Part shown: in pieces, positions 12,656-21,641 of the stretch
How positions within the stretch are numbered: position 1 is the stretch's first letter
How the letters are laid out: each line of letters begins with the position of its first letter
NCBI GenBank assembly: GCA_947451145.1
Contig: CANFXW010000014.1
Location: 20,350 to 84,349, forward strand
From: Sphingomonadaceae bacterium
GTDB lineage: Bacteria; Pseudomonadota; Alphaproteobacteria; Sphingomonadales; Sphingomonadaceae
Length of the DNA stretch: 64,000 bases
Direction of reading: 5' to 3'
Translations under genes and position numbers: made by a program
The notes under the pieces: generated by a model
What the model saw: only the letters and a program-made list of their open reading frames with translations
Databases searched by the model: none
What the model was told of the DNA's origin: nothing

Positions 12656-12991
12656 CTAGATCCCCGGGTGGTAACCCTTGCGCTGCAAGGTGATCATATA
12701 GGCCGCGAGATCGCCGATGTTGCGGCGCTTCACGGTGAACTGCATCGCGTCGGGATAGTTATGCGAATCGCGCAGGAACACCCGCAACGTTTCGCGGGTG
12801 GTGCCGGGGCGGTTGGCGATGTCGTCCCACGGCGGGGCCTCGGGATTGGGCGAGCTCGAATTGGCGCTGATGCCGTGGCAGGCGGCGCAATGGGTCTTGG
12901 CGAAGGCGAGGCCGCGCTTGGCGGGCGTAACCTTGGCGCTGAGCGGCGTGGCGATCAGGGCGATCAGCGTGAGGGTCGCGAGCTTTTTCAT
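12656..12991 (-). CDS. exported class I cytochrome c, small
   Basis: 111 residues. A signal peptide ([20 protein letters not shown]) is followed by a single heme c motif C35-A-A-C38-H39 and a probable axial methionine M83 in YPDAMQF. The protein is a periplasmic electron carrier; the partner is unknown. It overlaps the end of cmk by four bases, which couples their translation; an unusual functional pairing that probably reflects operon history only. Confidence 0.85.
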   Translation of the reverse strand: MKKLATLTLIALIATPLSAKVTPAKRGLAFAKTHCAACHGISANSSSPNPEAPPWDDIANRPGTTRETLRVFLRDSHNYPDAMQFTVKRRNIGDLAAYMITLQRKGYHPGI

Positions 12992-13614
12992 GCGATTCCA
13001 GCTTTCAGTTCGACCAGAGCTATCGCGCGGGCAATCGCCTCGTCGCGGCTGAGCAGCGAGGTATCGAGCACCACCGCATCCTCCGCCGCCAGCAGCGGCG
13101 CGGCGCTGCGGGTGGCATCGCGCAGGTCGCGTGCTTCAAGGTCGGCGGTGATGGCGGCGAGCGAGGCTTTGCGCCCCGAAGCCAGCATTTCGGCATAGCG
13201 GCGCTGGGCGCGGGCCTCAACCGAGGCGATGACGAACAGCTTCACCTCGGCCTCCGGTGCGATGACAGTGCCGATGTCGCGGCCATCGAGCACCGCTCCG
13301 CCGTTCTGCGTGGCAAAGGCGCGCTGCAGATCGAACAGCGCGGCGCGTACTTCAGGGTGGATCGAAACGCGGCTGGCGAGGCCGCCGGTGGCTTCGCTGC
13401 GCAGTTCAGGGTTGGCCATCATGGCATCGGGAAAATCGCAAGCGGCCAGCGCGTCCGCCGGATCGTCAGGATTGCCGCCATTCAGCGCACATTGCAGCCC
13501 CACCGCGCGGTAGAGCAACCCGGTGTCGAGATGCGGCAGGCCAAAATGCGCGGCGAGTGCTTTGGCGATTGTCCCTTTGCCCGAGGCGGTGGGGCCATCG
13601 ACGGCAATGATCAT
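12988..13614 (-). CDS. cmk: cytidylate kinase
   Basis: 208 residues. P-loop [12 protein letters not shown] at 6-17, then [12 protein letters not shown] and [18 protein letters not shown], the CMP-binding and lid segments of bacterial Cmk. It phosphorylates CMP and dCMP to the diphosphates. The start overlaps the aroA stop by four bases, the common aroA-cmk arrangement. Confidence 0.95.
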   Translation of the reverse strand: MIIAVDGPTASGKGTIAKALAAHFGLPHLDTGLLYRAVGLQCALNGGNPDDPADALAACDFPDAMMANPELRSEATGGLASRVSIHPEVRAALFDLQRAFATQNGGAVLDGRDIGTVIAPEAEVKLFVIASVEARAQRRYAEMLASGRKASLAAITADLEARDLRDATRSAAPLLAAEDAVVLDTSLLSRDEAIARAIALVELKAGIA

Positions 13615-14951
13615 TGCACCAGCCCGTCGAGCAATTCCTCAAACGCCGGAAAGCTCGTCGCGATGGGGCGGGTGTCGTCCACTTCGACCCCGCGCACCGA
13701 TGCGAGGCCTGCCACGGCCATGGCCATTGCAATACGGTGATCGAGGTGTGTTTCGATTGCGCCATCGGTGCCGCGCAACGGATCACCGCGCGAGCCGAGG
13801 ATCGAAAGCCCGTCCTCGCGCTCGGTCACGCGCACACCTGCGGCGGTGAGCGCGGTGGCCATGGCGGCGAGGCGGTCTGATTCTTTCACGCGCAGCTCGT
13901 CGAGGCCGGAAGTCACAGTCATCCCCTCGGCCATGGCGGCGGCGACGAAGAATACCGGGAATTCGTCGATCATGCTTGGCGCGATGGCGGGATCGACGTC
14001 TATGGCTTTCAGATAGGAGTGCCGCACGTGAAGATCGGCCACCGGCTCGCCGCCAACCTCGCGGGCGTTCAGCTCGTCGATCTGGCCGCCCATGTCGCGC
14101 AGCACTGCGATCAGGCCAGCGCGGGTGGGGTTCAGGCCGACGTTCTTCACGATCAGGTCAGAGCCCGGAACGATCAGCGCGGCAACGATGAAGAAGGCGG
14201 CGGAGCTGGGATCGCCCGGAACCTCGATCTCCTGCGGCTTCAGCTCTGCCTCGCCCACCAGCGTGATGGTGCGGGTGCCGTCGGAGGCGGTATCGACATT
14301 CAGCTCGGCACCAAAGCCGCGCAGCATCCGTTCGGAATGGTCGCGGGTGGGAACGGGTTCGATCACCGTGGTCACTCCCGGGGTGTTGAGCCCGGCCAGC
14401 AGCACCGCGCTCTTCACCTGCGCCGAAGCGACGGGCAGGCGATAGGAGATCGGCACTGCGGGGCAGGCACCGCGCATGGTGAGGGGCAGGCGGCCGCCCT
14501 CGCTGGCATCAAAAGTCGCGCCCATCAGGCTCAGCGGCTCGATCACCCGGCCCATCGGGCGCTTGGAAAGGCTGGCGTCGCCGACGAACTTGGCCTCGAT
14601 GCCATGGCTGGCGATCAGGCCCATCAGCAGGCGGGTGGACGTGCCCGAATTGCCCATGTCGAGCGGAGCCTGCGGTTGCAGCAGTCCGCCTACGCCGACG
14701 CCGTGAATGGTCCACTCGCCAATGCATTCGCGCTCGATGGTCGCACCCATGGCGCGCATGGCGGCGGCAGTGGAGAGCACATCCTCGCCCTCAAGTAGGC
14801 CGGTAACGCGGCTGGTGCCGACTGCCAAAGCCGAGAGCATCAGCGAGCGATGGCTGATCGACTTGTCTCCCGGCACGCGAATCTCGCCGCGCAGGCTGCC
14901 GGCGGGCTGGAAACGGCGGGGGCGTTTGGCGGCTTGATCGGCAGAACTCAC
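13611..14951 (-). CDS. aroA: 3-phosphoshikimate 1-carboxyvinyltransferase (EPSP synthase)
   Basis: 446 residues, GTG start at 14951. It catalyses the sixth shikimate-pathway step. [11 protein letters not shown] near residue 27, [12 protein letters not shown], and [10 protein letters not shown] later are diagnostic. Overall wording ([30 protein letters not shown]) follows the class II enzymes such as Agrobacterium CP4, but the segment aligned to the CP4 glyphosate-tolerance position reads GNSGTS with G103 instead of alanine. First gene of the minus-strand block aroA-cmk-cytochrome c. Confidence 0.95.
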   Translation of the reverse strand: MSSADQAAKRPRRFQPAGSLRGEIRVPGDKSISHRSLMLSALAVGTSRVTGLLEGEDVLSTAAAMRAMGATIERECIGEWTIHGVGVGGLLQPQAPLDMGNSGTSTRLLMGLIASHGIEAKFVGDASLSKRPMGRVIEPLSLMGATFDASEGGRLPLTMRGACPAVPISYRLPVASAQVKSAVLLAGLNTPGVTTVIEPVPTRDHSERMLRGFGAELNVDTASDGTRTITLVGEAELKPQEIEVPGDPSSAAFFIVAALIVPGSDLIVKNVGLNPTRAGLIAVLRDMGGQIDELNAREVGGEPVADLHVRHSYLKAIDVDPAIAPSMIDEFPVFFVAAAMAEGMTVTSGLDELRVKESDRLAAMATALTAAGVRVTEREDGLSILGSRGDPLRGTDGAIETHLDHRIAMAMAVAGLASVRGVEVDDTRPIATSFPAFEELLDGLVQ

Positions 14952-15160
14952 GGGATTGGCTGGCTTTCGGGGCAGGATTGCGGGGATTTGCGCGCGGCTT
15001 TTGACAGCGCGGGCGCTCTATGGCAAGGCGCGCCTCCTTCGGACCCTCGGCAGGCCCACATCAGGCGCATGTCAGGTTCATCGGTGGAGGGATAAGACCT
15101 TCGCCGAACGGTTTTACAAGATTTTGGCGCCCGCCTGCGGGCTGCGTATGAGGAATGAAC

Positions 15161-15472
15161 ATGGTCAAGGCTGAATGGGGTGCAAAGCACGGCTGCTCGA
15201 AGTGTGGCACCCGCTTTTACGATCTGGGCAAGGATGATCCGGTAACCTGCGTAGAATGCGGCCACACCTGGATCGTCGATCCGGTGCTGAAGTCGAAGCA
15301 GCCGATTCCCTATGAAGAGGTCAAGAAGGACGCGGTTGTGGCCGATGTCGATCTGGCGGAAGAAGATCTGGATATCGATGAGGACGGCGATAGCCCGGAC
15401 AACGATGTCGATCTGGGCGGCGATGACGATCTGGGTGTCGGCGGCGTTGAAGGCAACGACGACGAACATTAA
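15161..15472 (+). CDS. FYDLN-type zinc-ribbon protein (TIGR02300-like)
   Basis: 103 residues from the ATG at 15161, chosen because AGGA ends six bases upstream; an ATG two codons earlier abuts that site. The N-terminus holds a zinc ribbon, C12-x2-C15 and C30-x2-C33, with the family signature GTRFYDLGKDDP. The rest is a long acidic, Asp/Glu-rich tail of about 55 residues. The family is conserved in alphaproteobacteria and of unknown function. It is divergent from aroA, with about 200 bases between them. Confidence 0.85.
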   Translation: MVKAEWGAKHGCSKCGTRFYDLGKDDPVTCVECGHTWIVDPVLKSKQPIPYEEVKKDAVVADVDLAEEDLDIDEDGDSPDNDVDLGGDDDLGVGGVEGNDDEH

Positions 15473-15484
15473 TCGCGTCGGGTC

Positions 15485-15563
15485 TTCGACAAGCTCAGCC
15501 TGAGCGGGGTTGGGTTTGAACCCGAATTCTTTTCCCGCTCATCCTGAGCTTGTCGAAGGATGA
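15485..15563. repeat. palindromic intergenic repeat, family B, copy 1
   Basis: TTCGACAAGCTCAGCCTGAG at 15485-15504 is mirrored by CTCATCCTGAGCTTGTCGAA at 15538-15557, with a short spacer. Each half is itself an imperfect palindrome. A second copy is at 38568-38636. The repeat follows the zinc-ribbon gene. Confidence 0.85.
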
Positions 15564-15590
15564 ATGCACAACGCTCGCGAGTGTATTTCT

Positions 15591-15648
15591 CCTCTTGCCA
15601 AGGCTGGGAGCCGCCACTAAGGGGCGACCTCCCAAGCCGTTGGTGAGG
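15591..15648. repeat. long imperfect inverted repeat ahead of tRNA-Ala
   Basis: CCTCTTGCCAAGGCTGGGAG at 15591-15610 pairs with its mirror at about 15627-15648 (CTCCCAAGCCGTTGGTGAGG), with CCGCC/GGCG extending toward an ACTAA loop. The stem is about 25 positions long with a few mismatches. It has no T-run, so it is not a standard terminator. It lies 15 bases before the tRNA gene. Confidence 0.5.
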
Positions 15649-15662
15649 GAAGAAATTGGTAC

Positions 15663-15738
15663 GGGGCCTTAGCTCAGCTGGGAGAGCGCCTGCATGGCAT
15701 GCAGGAGGTCAGCGGTTCGATCCCGCTAGGCTCCACCA
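15663..15738 (+). tRNA. tRNA-Ala (anticodon GGC)
   Basis: 76 nucleotides with encoded CCA. Acceptor stem GGGGCCT pairs with AGGCTCC and includes the G3-T70 wobble pair that identifies alanine tRNA. D arm GCTC...GAGC, anticodon stem CCTGC/GCAGG with loop ATGGCAT (anticodon GGC), T arm with GGTTCGATCCC. Decodes GCC/GCU. A short CACCGC-TTC-GCGGTG hairpin follows the gene. Confidence 0.97.
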
Positions 15739-15779
15739 TCCTCCACCGCTTCGCGGTGTCGGATGGAAGTAACTCAATA

Positions 15780-15811
15780 CATTCACCCCACGGGAGTGAA
15801 TGAAGTTTTTT
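15780..15811 (+). terminator. rho-independent terminator after tRNA-Ala
   Basis: CATTCAC (15780-15786) pairs with GTGAATG (15796-15802); the tail is AAGTTTTTT. It separates the tRNA transcript from ffh. Confidence 0.8.
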
Positions 15812-15896
15812 GGTTCAAGCTGGTCGGCGAGGTTTCGCCCACCGGCTTTTTTCGCGTTTTCCAGCTTTCGGGCCGGAATGAGGAGTAGTGAAGCGC

Positions 15897-17363
15897 ATGT
15901 TCGATACGCTGTCTGACAGGCTAGGCACGGTCTTTGACCGCTTGCGCGGTCGCGGCGCGTTGAATGAACAGGATGTGCGCGATGCCATGCGCGAAGTGCG
16001 CATCGCCCTGCTCGAAGCCGACGTTGCCCTTCCCGTGGTCCGCCGTTTCATCGATTCGGTAACCGAGCAGGCCGTTGGCCAGTCGGTGCTGAAGTCGGTC
16101 ACGCCGGGCCAGCAGGTCGTCAAGATCGTCAACGACGCGCTGGTCGAGATGCTGGGCGGGGAGGAAGTGCCCGGCCTTGATCTGAACGCCGCGCCGCCGG
16201 TGGTGATCCTGATGGTCGGCCTGCAGGGCTCGGGCAAGACGACGACCACGGCCAAGCTCGGCAAACTGCTGAAAGAAAAGTACGGCAAGAAGGCCCTGAT
16301 GGCCTCGCTGGACGTCAACCGCCCCGCCGCGCAGGAACAGCTGCGCGTGCTGGGTGAGCAGGTCGATGTCCTGACCCTGCCGATCATCCCCGGCCAGCAG
16401 CCCACCGATATCGCCACCCGCGCGCTGCAATCGGCAAAGCTGCAGGCGGTGGACGTACTGCTGCTCGATACGGCGGGCCGTCTGCACGTCGATTCGGCGC
16501 TGATGGAAGAGATGCGGGCAGTCGCCGCTATCTCAAACCCGCGTGAAGTCCTGCTGGTTGTCGATTCGCTGACCGGCCAGGACGCGGTGAACGTCGCGCA
16601 GAGCTTTGCCGGGCAGGTTGATCTCACCGGCGTGGTGATCACCCGCATGGACGGCGATGCCCGCGGCGGTGCGGCGCTTTCGATGCGCGCGGTTACCGGC
16701 AAGCCGATCAAGTTCGCAGGTACCGGCGAAAAGATCGACGCGCTTGAAGTTTTCTCTCCCAGCCGGGTTGCCGGCCGCATTCTGGGCATGGGCGACATCG
16801 TCTCCATGGTCGAAAAGGCGGCTGCCTCGATCAAGGAGGAAGAGGCCGAGGCCATGGCCAAGCGCATGGCCAAGGGTCAGTTCGACATGAACGACCTGCG
16901 CACCCAGCTGCGGCAGATGCAGAACATGGGCGGCATTGGCGCTCTGGCGGGGATGATCCCCGGCATGAAGAAGGCCAAGGCGGCGATGGCCCAGTCGGGC
17001 ATGGACGACAAGGTTCTGCTCCACATGGACGCGATCATCGGCTCGATGACGCCGAAGGAACGCACGCGGCCTGACCTGCTCAACGCCAAGCGCAAGATTC
17101 GCATCGCCAAGGGCTCCGGCACGCAGGTGCAGGACGTCAACAAGATCCTGAAGATGCATCAGGAGATGGAACGGGCGATGAAGCAGATCAAGAAGATGGG
17201 CGGCCTCGGCGCGCTCGGAAAGCTGTTCGGTGGCGGCGGTATGCCCGGAATGGGCGGCGCTGGTGGCGGCGGCATGGGCGGCGGTGGCGGCCCGAGCCTT
17301 CCCGGCCTCGGCGGCATGGGGGGCGGCCTGCCTTCAAACCTCAACGATCTTCTGAAGAAATAA
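15897..17363 (+). CDS. ffh: signal recognition particle protein Ffh
   Basis: 488 residues from the ATG at 15897 (AGGAG lies 11 bases upstream); a GTG three codons earlier is too close to that site. N domain, then GTPase domain with GLQGSGKTTTTAKLGKLL, the DVNRPAAQEQL loop, DTAGRLHVD and GTGEKIDALEVF, then the methionine-rich M domain that binds SRP RNA and signal peptides. The tail is a Gly/Met-rich segment (GMPGMGGAGGGG...) ending in LPSNLNDLLKK. It targets nascent membrane and exported proteins to FtsY. First gene of the ffh-rpsP-rimM set. Confidence 0.96.
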   Translation: MFDTLSDRLGTVFDRLRGRGALNEQDVRDAMREVRIALLEADVALPVVRRFIDSVTEQAVGQSVLKSVTPGQQVVKIVNDALVEMLGGEEVPGLDLNAAPPVVILMVGLQGSGKTTTTAKLGKLLKEKYGKKALMASLDVNRPAAQEQLRVLGEQVDVLTLPIIPGQQPTDIATRALQSAKLQAVDVLLLDTAGRLHVDSALMEEMRAVAAISNPREVLLVVDSLTGQDAVNVAQSFAGQVDLTGVVITRMDGDARGGAALSMRAVTGKPIKFAGTGEKIDALEVFSPSRVAGRILGMGDIVSMVEKAAASIKEEEAEAMAKRMAKGQFDMNDLRTQLRQMQNMGGIGALAGMIPGMKKAKAAMAQSGMDDKVLLHMDAIIGSMTPKERTRPDLLNAKRKIRIAKGSGTQVQDVNKILKMHQEMERAMKQIKKMGGLGALGKLFGGGGMPGMGGAGGGGMGGGGGPSLPGLGGMGGGLPSNLNDLLKK

Positions 17364-17404
17364 GTTTAAATCAATTCAAGTAATTTTATCGAAAGGTAGT
17401 TCAA

Positions 17405-17932
17405 ATGTCTGTTTCCCTTCGTCTTTCGCGCGGTGGTTCCAAGAAGCGCCCGTACTACAAGATCGTTATCGCCAACAGCCGCGCACCGCGCGATGGCAAG
17501 TATCTTGAGCAGGTTGGCACCTACAACCCGCTGCTCGCCAAGGATGACGCAACCCGCGTTCGTCTGGTTGAAGACCGCGTGCGTTACTGGCTTGGCGTTG
17601 GCGCCCAGCCGACCGACCGCGTTGCCCGTCTGCTCGACAAGGCCGGCATCAAGGAACGCCCCGCCACCAACAACCCGAACAAGGCTGAGCCCGGCAAGAA
17701 GGCCAAGGAACGCGCTGAAGACAAGGCTGCCAAGGCTGCTGAAGCTGCCGAAGCCGCTGCTGCTGCAGCCGCTGCTCCCGAGCCAGAGCCGGTCGTTGAA
17801 GAAGTTGCCGAAGTAGCTGCTGAAGAAGCGCCTGCTGCAGAGGCTGCCGCTGAAGAAGCTCCCGCCGCTGAAGCCGCTGCTGAAGAAGCTCCGGCTGCCG
17901 AAGCTGCCAGCGAAGAACAGGCCGAGGGCTAA
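17405..17932 (+). CDS. rpsP: 30S ribosomal protein S16 with long acidic repeat tail
   Basis: 175 residues. The first about 85 are a normal S16 ([43 protein letters not shown]). The remaining about 90 are alanine- and glutamate-rich, with the tandem unit EEAPAAEAA repeated three to four times, encoded by near-identical DNA units at about 17818-17910. Long Ala/Glu tails on S16 are known in some alphaproteobacteria and probably extend from the ribosome surface; the number of repeats may vary between strains. It lies 41 bases downstream of ffh. Confidence 0.95.
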   Translation: MSVSLRLSRGGSKKRPYYKIVIANSRAPRDGKYLEQVGTYNPLLAKDDATRVRLVEDRVRYWLGVGAQPTDRVARLLDKAGIKERPATNNPNKAEPGKKAKERAEDKAAKAAEAAEAAAAAAAAPEPEPVVEEVAEVAAEEAPAAEAAAEEAPAAEAAAEEAPAAEAASEEQAEG

Positions 17933-17935
17933 ACC

Positions 17936-18427
17936 TTGGCACTCGATCGCCCCGTCACGCTCGCCGCAATTGCAGGCGCGCATGGCGTGGGCGGCGAGGT
18001 TCGGCTCAAGCTGTTTGGCGAAGGCTTCGCCTCGCTCAAACCGCACAAGTCATTCAATAACGGCGCGCTGACGGTCACCAGCCTGCGCGATGACAGCAAA
18101 GGCGGCGCCATCGCCCGCTTTGCCGAAGTGACCGACCGCACCGCAGCGGAAAAGCTGCGCAGCACCACGCTCACCGTGCCCCGCTCCGCCCTACCGCCAC
18201 TGGCCGAGGGCGAGTATTACTACACCGACCTGATCGGCCTGCCCGCTGTCTCCACCAACGGCGAGGCGATCGGCACCTGCGTTGCCGTCGAAAATTTCGG
18301 CGCGGGCGACGTGATCGAGATCGAACGCCCTGACCGGAAGCGCTTCATGGTGCCAATGCGCCTGGAGGCTGTGCCCGAGTGGGATGAGACGCGGATTGTG
18401 GTTACAGAGGCTTTCGCCGAGGGCTAA
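17936..18427 (+). CDS. rimM: ribosome maturation factor RimM
   Basis: 163 residues from a TTG start three bases after the rpsP stop. N-terminal RimM domain (IAGAHGVGGEVRLKLFGE) and C-terminal PRC-barrel (EYYYTDLIGLPAV, GDVIEIERPDRKRFMVPM). It binds S19 and helps 30S head maturation. Close spacing to rpsP suggests co-translation. The 3' end overlaps by four bases the end of the convergent amidase gene. Confidence 0.93.
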   Translation: MALDRPVTLAAIAGAHGVGGEVRLKLFGEGFASLKPHKSFNNGALTVTSLRDDSKGGAIARFAEVTDRTAAEKLRSTTLTVPRSALPPLAEGEYYYTDLIGLPAVSTNGEAIGTCVAVENFGAGDVIEIERPDRKRFMVPMRLEAVPEWDETRIVVTEAFAEG

Positions 18428-19272
18428 CGCGCCTTCACCAGCTTCTCGATTTCCTTGCCAAACCGCTTCATTTCAAAGTTCTGCGGATCGTCGTGGGCGT
18501 CCTTGATTCCGGCGTCGACCGTGTTGTGCTGCGCCGGGATCAGCCAGCGCCCGGCCCGCGCGCTGACGTAGACATATAGTGCCGCCAGCATCCGGTATTG
18601 TTCGGGCGTGAAGCCCGGCTTGGGGCCATAAGTGGCTCCGCGATTGGTTGCGCCGGGCAGGAAGCGGCGTGGCTGCACGGTTTCGATATGGACGAAGCGC
18701 CCGCGTGCCGTGGGGCCGACGACGCGGCTCTCCAGCTTGGTCGCGCGCCAGGGTTCGGCGAATTCGTGGCCCGGCCAGATCTGCCCCACACGGTTGAGGA
18801 AGATATGCGCCACCGGAGCATTGGCGAATGTCTTGTCGACATAGGAATCGAAGGCATTGACCTTCCAGTCCATGTTGAGGTTCTTCGGGAAGGGCTCGTT
18901 ACCGTAAAACGGCTCGCTGGTATCGTGGATCACGAAGTATTGCAGCGGCACCCCGGCATCGGTCTTTGACACCGGATCGTTGGCGTGCAGCACCGCATAG
19001 TCGCGATAGGGCTGGGGGAACGCGGCAAGCGCCGCCTGCTTCATCGCCTCGCTGGGTGGCGGGGCGTCGGTCATCAGGTGGACGATGACCTTGGGCACCT
19101 TCTGCGCTTCCTTCTCGCCCATCAGTTTGATCTTGCGCAGCAGGCAGGTGGCCTGTTCGAGCGGCGTGCCGGCAAAGGTCAGGGTGTCGCGGTCAAACCG
19201 GCACTCGCCGATCTCCTCGGCGGCGGCGGGGGCTGAGCCAACCAGAAGCAATGCATAGATAAGCTTGCGCAT
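18424..19272 (-). CDS. exported N-acetylmuramoyl-L-alanine amidase-like protein
   Basis: 282 residues from the ATG at 19272, where a signal peptide starts ([20 protein letters not shown]); the frame is open far upstream into trmD but that part is a shadow. The core resembles the amidase-2 (AmpD/PGRP) fold: [10 protein letters not shown] carries the first zinc histidine, [12 protein letters not shown] the following strand, and [18 protein letters not shown] the C-terminal His/Asp ligand region. It probably cleaves the amide between MurNAc and the stem peptide in the periplasm. It lies on the opposite strand, between rimM and trmD. The exact substrate is uncertain. Confidence 0.7.
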   Translation of the reverse strand: MRKLIYALLLVGSAPAAAEEIGECRFDRDTLTFAGTPLEQATCLLRKIKLMGEKEAQKVPKVIVHLMTDAPPPSEAMKQAALAAFPQPYRDYAVLHANDPVSKTDAGVPLQYFVIHDTSEPFYGNEPFPKNLNMDWKVNAFDSYVDKTFANAPVAHIFLNRVGQIWPGHEFAEPWRATKLESRVVGPTARGRFVHIETVQPRRFLPGATNRGATYGPKPGFTPEQYRMLAALYVYVSARAGRWLIPAQHNTVDAGIKDAHDDPQNFEMKRFGKEIEKLVKAR

Positions 19273-19314
19273 AGGTTTGGTATTGCCCTTCTGGTCCAGC
19301 GCAACAAGTCCGCA

Positions 19315-19332
19315 TTTGCCAGAAAAGGCAAA
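19315..19332. promoter_or_regulatory. palindrome TTTGCC-N6-GGCAAA before trmD
   Basis: A perfect six-base inverted repeat with a six-base spacer lies in the 81-base divergent gap between the amidase start and trmD. This gap must hold the promoter of trmD-rplS. An operator or transcription-start hairpin is possible. Confidence 0.3.
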
Positions 19333-19353
19333 TTGGTTGAAAGGCGCACCATC

Positions 19354-20100
19354 ATGACCTTCCAAGCCACAGTCCTCACCCTCTACCCCGAGATGTTCCC
19401 CGGGCCTCTGGGCGTCAGCCTTGCCGGGCGGGCGCGGGAGGAGGGGAAGTGGGCGCTGGACGCCGTGCAGATCCGCGACTTTGCCATCGACAAGCACAAG
19501 ACGGTTGATGATACGCCCGCCGGCGGCGGGGCGGGGATGGTGCTGCGGGTCGATGTGCTCTCCGCCGCGATAGACCATGCCCGCGCGGCCAATCCGGACG
19601 CGCCGATCATCGCCATGACGCCGCGCGGAAAGCCGCTGACGCAGGCCCGCGTGCGCGAACTGGCCAGCGGTCCCGGCGTTATCGTTTTGTGCGGCCGGTT
19701 CGAGGGATTTGACGAGCGGATCTTTGCCGGGCGCGCGGTTGAGGAAGTCTCGGTGGGCGACATCGTCCTCTCCGGCGGCGAACCCGCAGCGATCATGCTG
19801 TTAGACGCTTGCATTCGCCTGCTTCCCGGCGTAATGGGCGCGCCTTCCAGTGGGACTGAAGAGTCGTTCGAGAACGGCCTGCTTGAGTACCCGCACTATA
19901 CCCGACCTCAAGAATGGGAAGGGCGCACGATCCCTGAAGTGCTGCGATCGGGGGATCATGCGAAGATAGCCGCTTGGCGTAAAAGCCAGTCGGAGATCGA
20001 TACACGGTTACGCAGGCCGGATCTTTGGGAGCGCCATGAGGGTGCTCGGGTCCAGTCTGCCTCTGGCGCGCGGCGTGAAAAGAAGGACCAGGGCACATGA
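19354..20100 (+). CDS. trmD: tRNA (guanine(37)-N1)-methyltransferase
   Basis: 248 residues from the ATG at 19354 ([20 protein letters not shown]). SPOUT-family TrmD motifs: [28 protein letters not shown] and [18 protein letters not shown], and the C-terminal [20 protein letters not shown]. It makes m1G37, preventing +1 frameshifts. Its stop overlaps the rplS start (ATGA), as usual. The upstream neighbour rimM is separated by the opposite-strand amidase. Confidence 0.96.
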   Translation: MTFQATVLTLYPEMFPGPLGVSLAGRAREEGKWALDAVQIRDFAIDKHKTVDDTPAGGGAGMVLRVDVLSAAIDHARAANPDAPIIAMTPRGKPLTQARVRELASGPGVIVLCGRFEGFDERIFAGRAVEEVSVGDIVLSGGEPAAIMLLDACIRLLPGVMGAPSSGTEESFENGLLEYPHYTRPQEWEGRTIPEVLRSGDHAKIAAWRKSQSEIDTRLRRPDLWERHEGARVQSASGARREKKDQGT

Positions 20101-20477
20101 ACCTGATTCAACAGATCGAAGCCGAGGAAATCGCCAAGGCTGCGAAGACTATTCCGGAATTCCGTCCGGGCGACACCGTGCGCGTCGGCGTGAAGGTTAT
20201 CGAAGGCGAGCGCACCCGCGTTCAGGCCTATGAAGGCGTCTGCATCGCGCGCGCCAATAAGGGCATCGGTTCCAACTTCACCGTGCGCAAGATTTCGTTC
20301 GGCGAAGGCGTTGAGCGCGTATTCCCGCTCTATTCGCCCAACATCGACTCGATCACTGTGGTTCGCCGCGGTGTCGTGCGTCGTGCCAAGCTCTATTACC
20401 TGCGCGGCCGCACCGGCAAGCGCGCCCGTATTGTCGAGCGCAAAACGATTAAAACCAGCGACGCTGGCCAGGGCTGA
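20097..20477 (+). CDS. rplS: 50S ribosomal protein L19
   Basis: 126 residues with the L19 signatures [32 protein letters not shown] and [14 protein letters not shown]. It sits at the 30S/50S interface. Coupled to trmD by a four-base overlap and followed by a strong terminator. Confidence 0.97.
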   Translation: MNLIQQIEAEEIAKAAKTIPEFRPGDTVRVGVKVIEGERTRVQAYEGVCIARANKGIGSNFTVRKISFGEGVERVFPLYSPNIDSITVVRRGVVRRAKLYYLRGRTGKRARIVERKTIKTSDAGQG

Positions 20478-20522
20478 ACAAGGGCTGACCTTTAACAGAT
20501 CAGTCTGACAAACAGACCGAAG

Positions 20523-20559
20523 CGGCCGGCTCCCCACACGGAGACCGGCCGTTTCCTTT
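20523..20559 (+). terminator. rho-independent terminator of trmD-rplS
   Basis: CGGCCGGCTCC pairs with GGAG-A-CCGGCCG (one bulged A), with loop CCACAC and tail TTTCCTTT. It closes the ribosomal transcript before asd. Confidence 0.85.
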
Positions 20560-20580
20560 ATTGATCAGGGAATTAGTATC

Positions 20581-21606
20581 ATGGGTTACCGGGTAGTTGT
20601 GGTCGGCGCGACGGGTAATGTCGGCCGCGAAATGATGAACATCCTTGCCGAGCGCGAGTTCCCCTGCGACGAGATCGCCGCAGTGGCTTCATCGCGTTCG
20701 CAGGGCACAGAAGTTGAATTCGGCGATTCCGGTCGCATGCTCAAAGTCCAGAACATCGAAAACTTCGATTTCACCGGCTGGGATATCGCCCTGTTTGCAG
20801 CTGGCTCCGGACCGACCAAGATCCACGCCCCGCGTGCTGCCGCCCAGGGCTGCGTGGTGATCGACAACTCGTCGCTCTACCGCATGGACCCGGACGTGCC
20901 GCTGGTGGTGCCTGAGGTGAACCCTGAGGCGATCGACGGCTACAAGGCGCGCAACATCATCGCCAACCCCAACTGCTCCACCGCGCAGCTGGTTGTTGCT
21001 CTGAAGCCGCTGCACGATGCCGCAACGATCAAGCGCGTTGTCGTTTCCACCTACCAGTCGGTTTCGGGTGCCGGCAAGGAAGGCATGGACGAGCTGTTCG
21101 AGCAGAGCCGCAACATCTTTGTCGGCGATCCTGCTGCGCCGAAGAAGTTCACCAAGCAGATCGCCTTCAACGTGATCCCGCACATCGATGTTTTCCTTGA
21201 TGATGGTTACACCAAGGAAGAATGGAAGATGGTGGTCGAGACCAAGAAGATCCTCGATCCCAAGATCAAGCTGACCGCCACCTGCGTGCGCGTGCCGGTG
21301 TTCGTTGGCCATTCAGAAGCCGTGAGCATCGAGTTTGAAAACGAGATCACCGCCAAGCAGGCACAGGACATCCTGCGCGAATCGCCCGGCGTGATGCTCG
21401 TCGACAAGCGCGAGGACGGCGGATACGTCACCCCGGTCGAATGCGTGGGTGACTATGCCACCTTCGTTTCGCGCGTGCGTGAGGACAGCACGGTCGAAAA
21501 CGGCATCGTCCTGTGGTGCGTTTCAGACAACCTGCGCAAGGGCGCGGCGCTGAATGCCGTGCAGATTGCCGAGTTGCTGGGACGGCGTCACCTCAAGAAG
21601 GGCTGA
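20581..21606 (+). CDS. asd: aspartate-semialdehyde dehydrogenase
   Basis: 341 residues. N-terminal VVGATGNVGREMMNIL binds NADP; the active-site cysteine is C132 in NPNCSTAQL, followed by STYQSVSGAGKEGMDEL. It reduces aspartyl phosphate to the semialdehyde, the branch point to lysine, meso-diaminopimelate, methionine and threonine. It thus supplies the diaminopimelate used by MurE in this window. Stands alone after the rplS terminator. Confidence 0.96.
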   Translation: MGYRVVVVGATGNVGREMMNILAEREFPCDEIAAVASSRSQGTEVEFGDSGRMLKVQNIENFDFTGWDIALFAAGSGPTKIHAPRAAAQGCVVIDNSSLYRMDPDVPLVVPEVNPEAIDGYKARNIIANPNCSTAQLVVALKPLHDAATIKRVVVSTYQSVSGAGKEGMDELFEQSRNIFVGDPAAPKKFTKQIAFNVIPHIDVFLDDGYTKEEWKMVVETKKILDPKIKLTATCVRVPVFVGHSEAVSIEFENEITAKQAQDILRESPGVMLVDKREDGGYVTPVECVGDYATFVSRVREDSTVENGIVLWCVSDNLRKGAALNAVQIAELLGRRHLKKG

Positions 21607-21641
21607 TGCCCTTGGCGAATGGCCTGCCTTTGGGCTAGGCA

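Noticed and set aside
15815..16873. Serine/arginine-rich minus-strand open frame opposite ffh
   Set aside because: Composition is typical of an antisense shadow in GC-rich DNA, and ffh explains the other strand.
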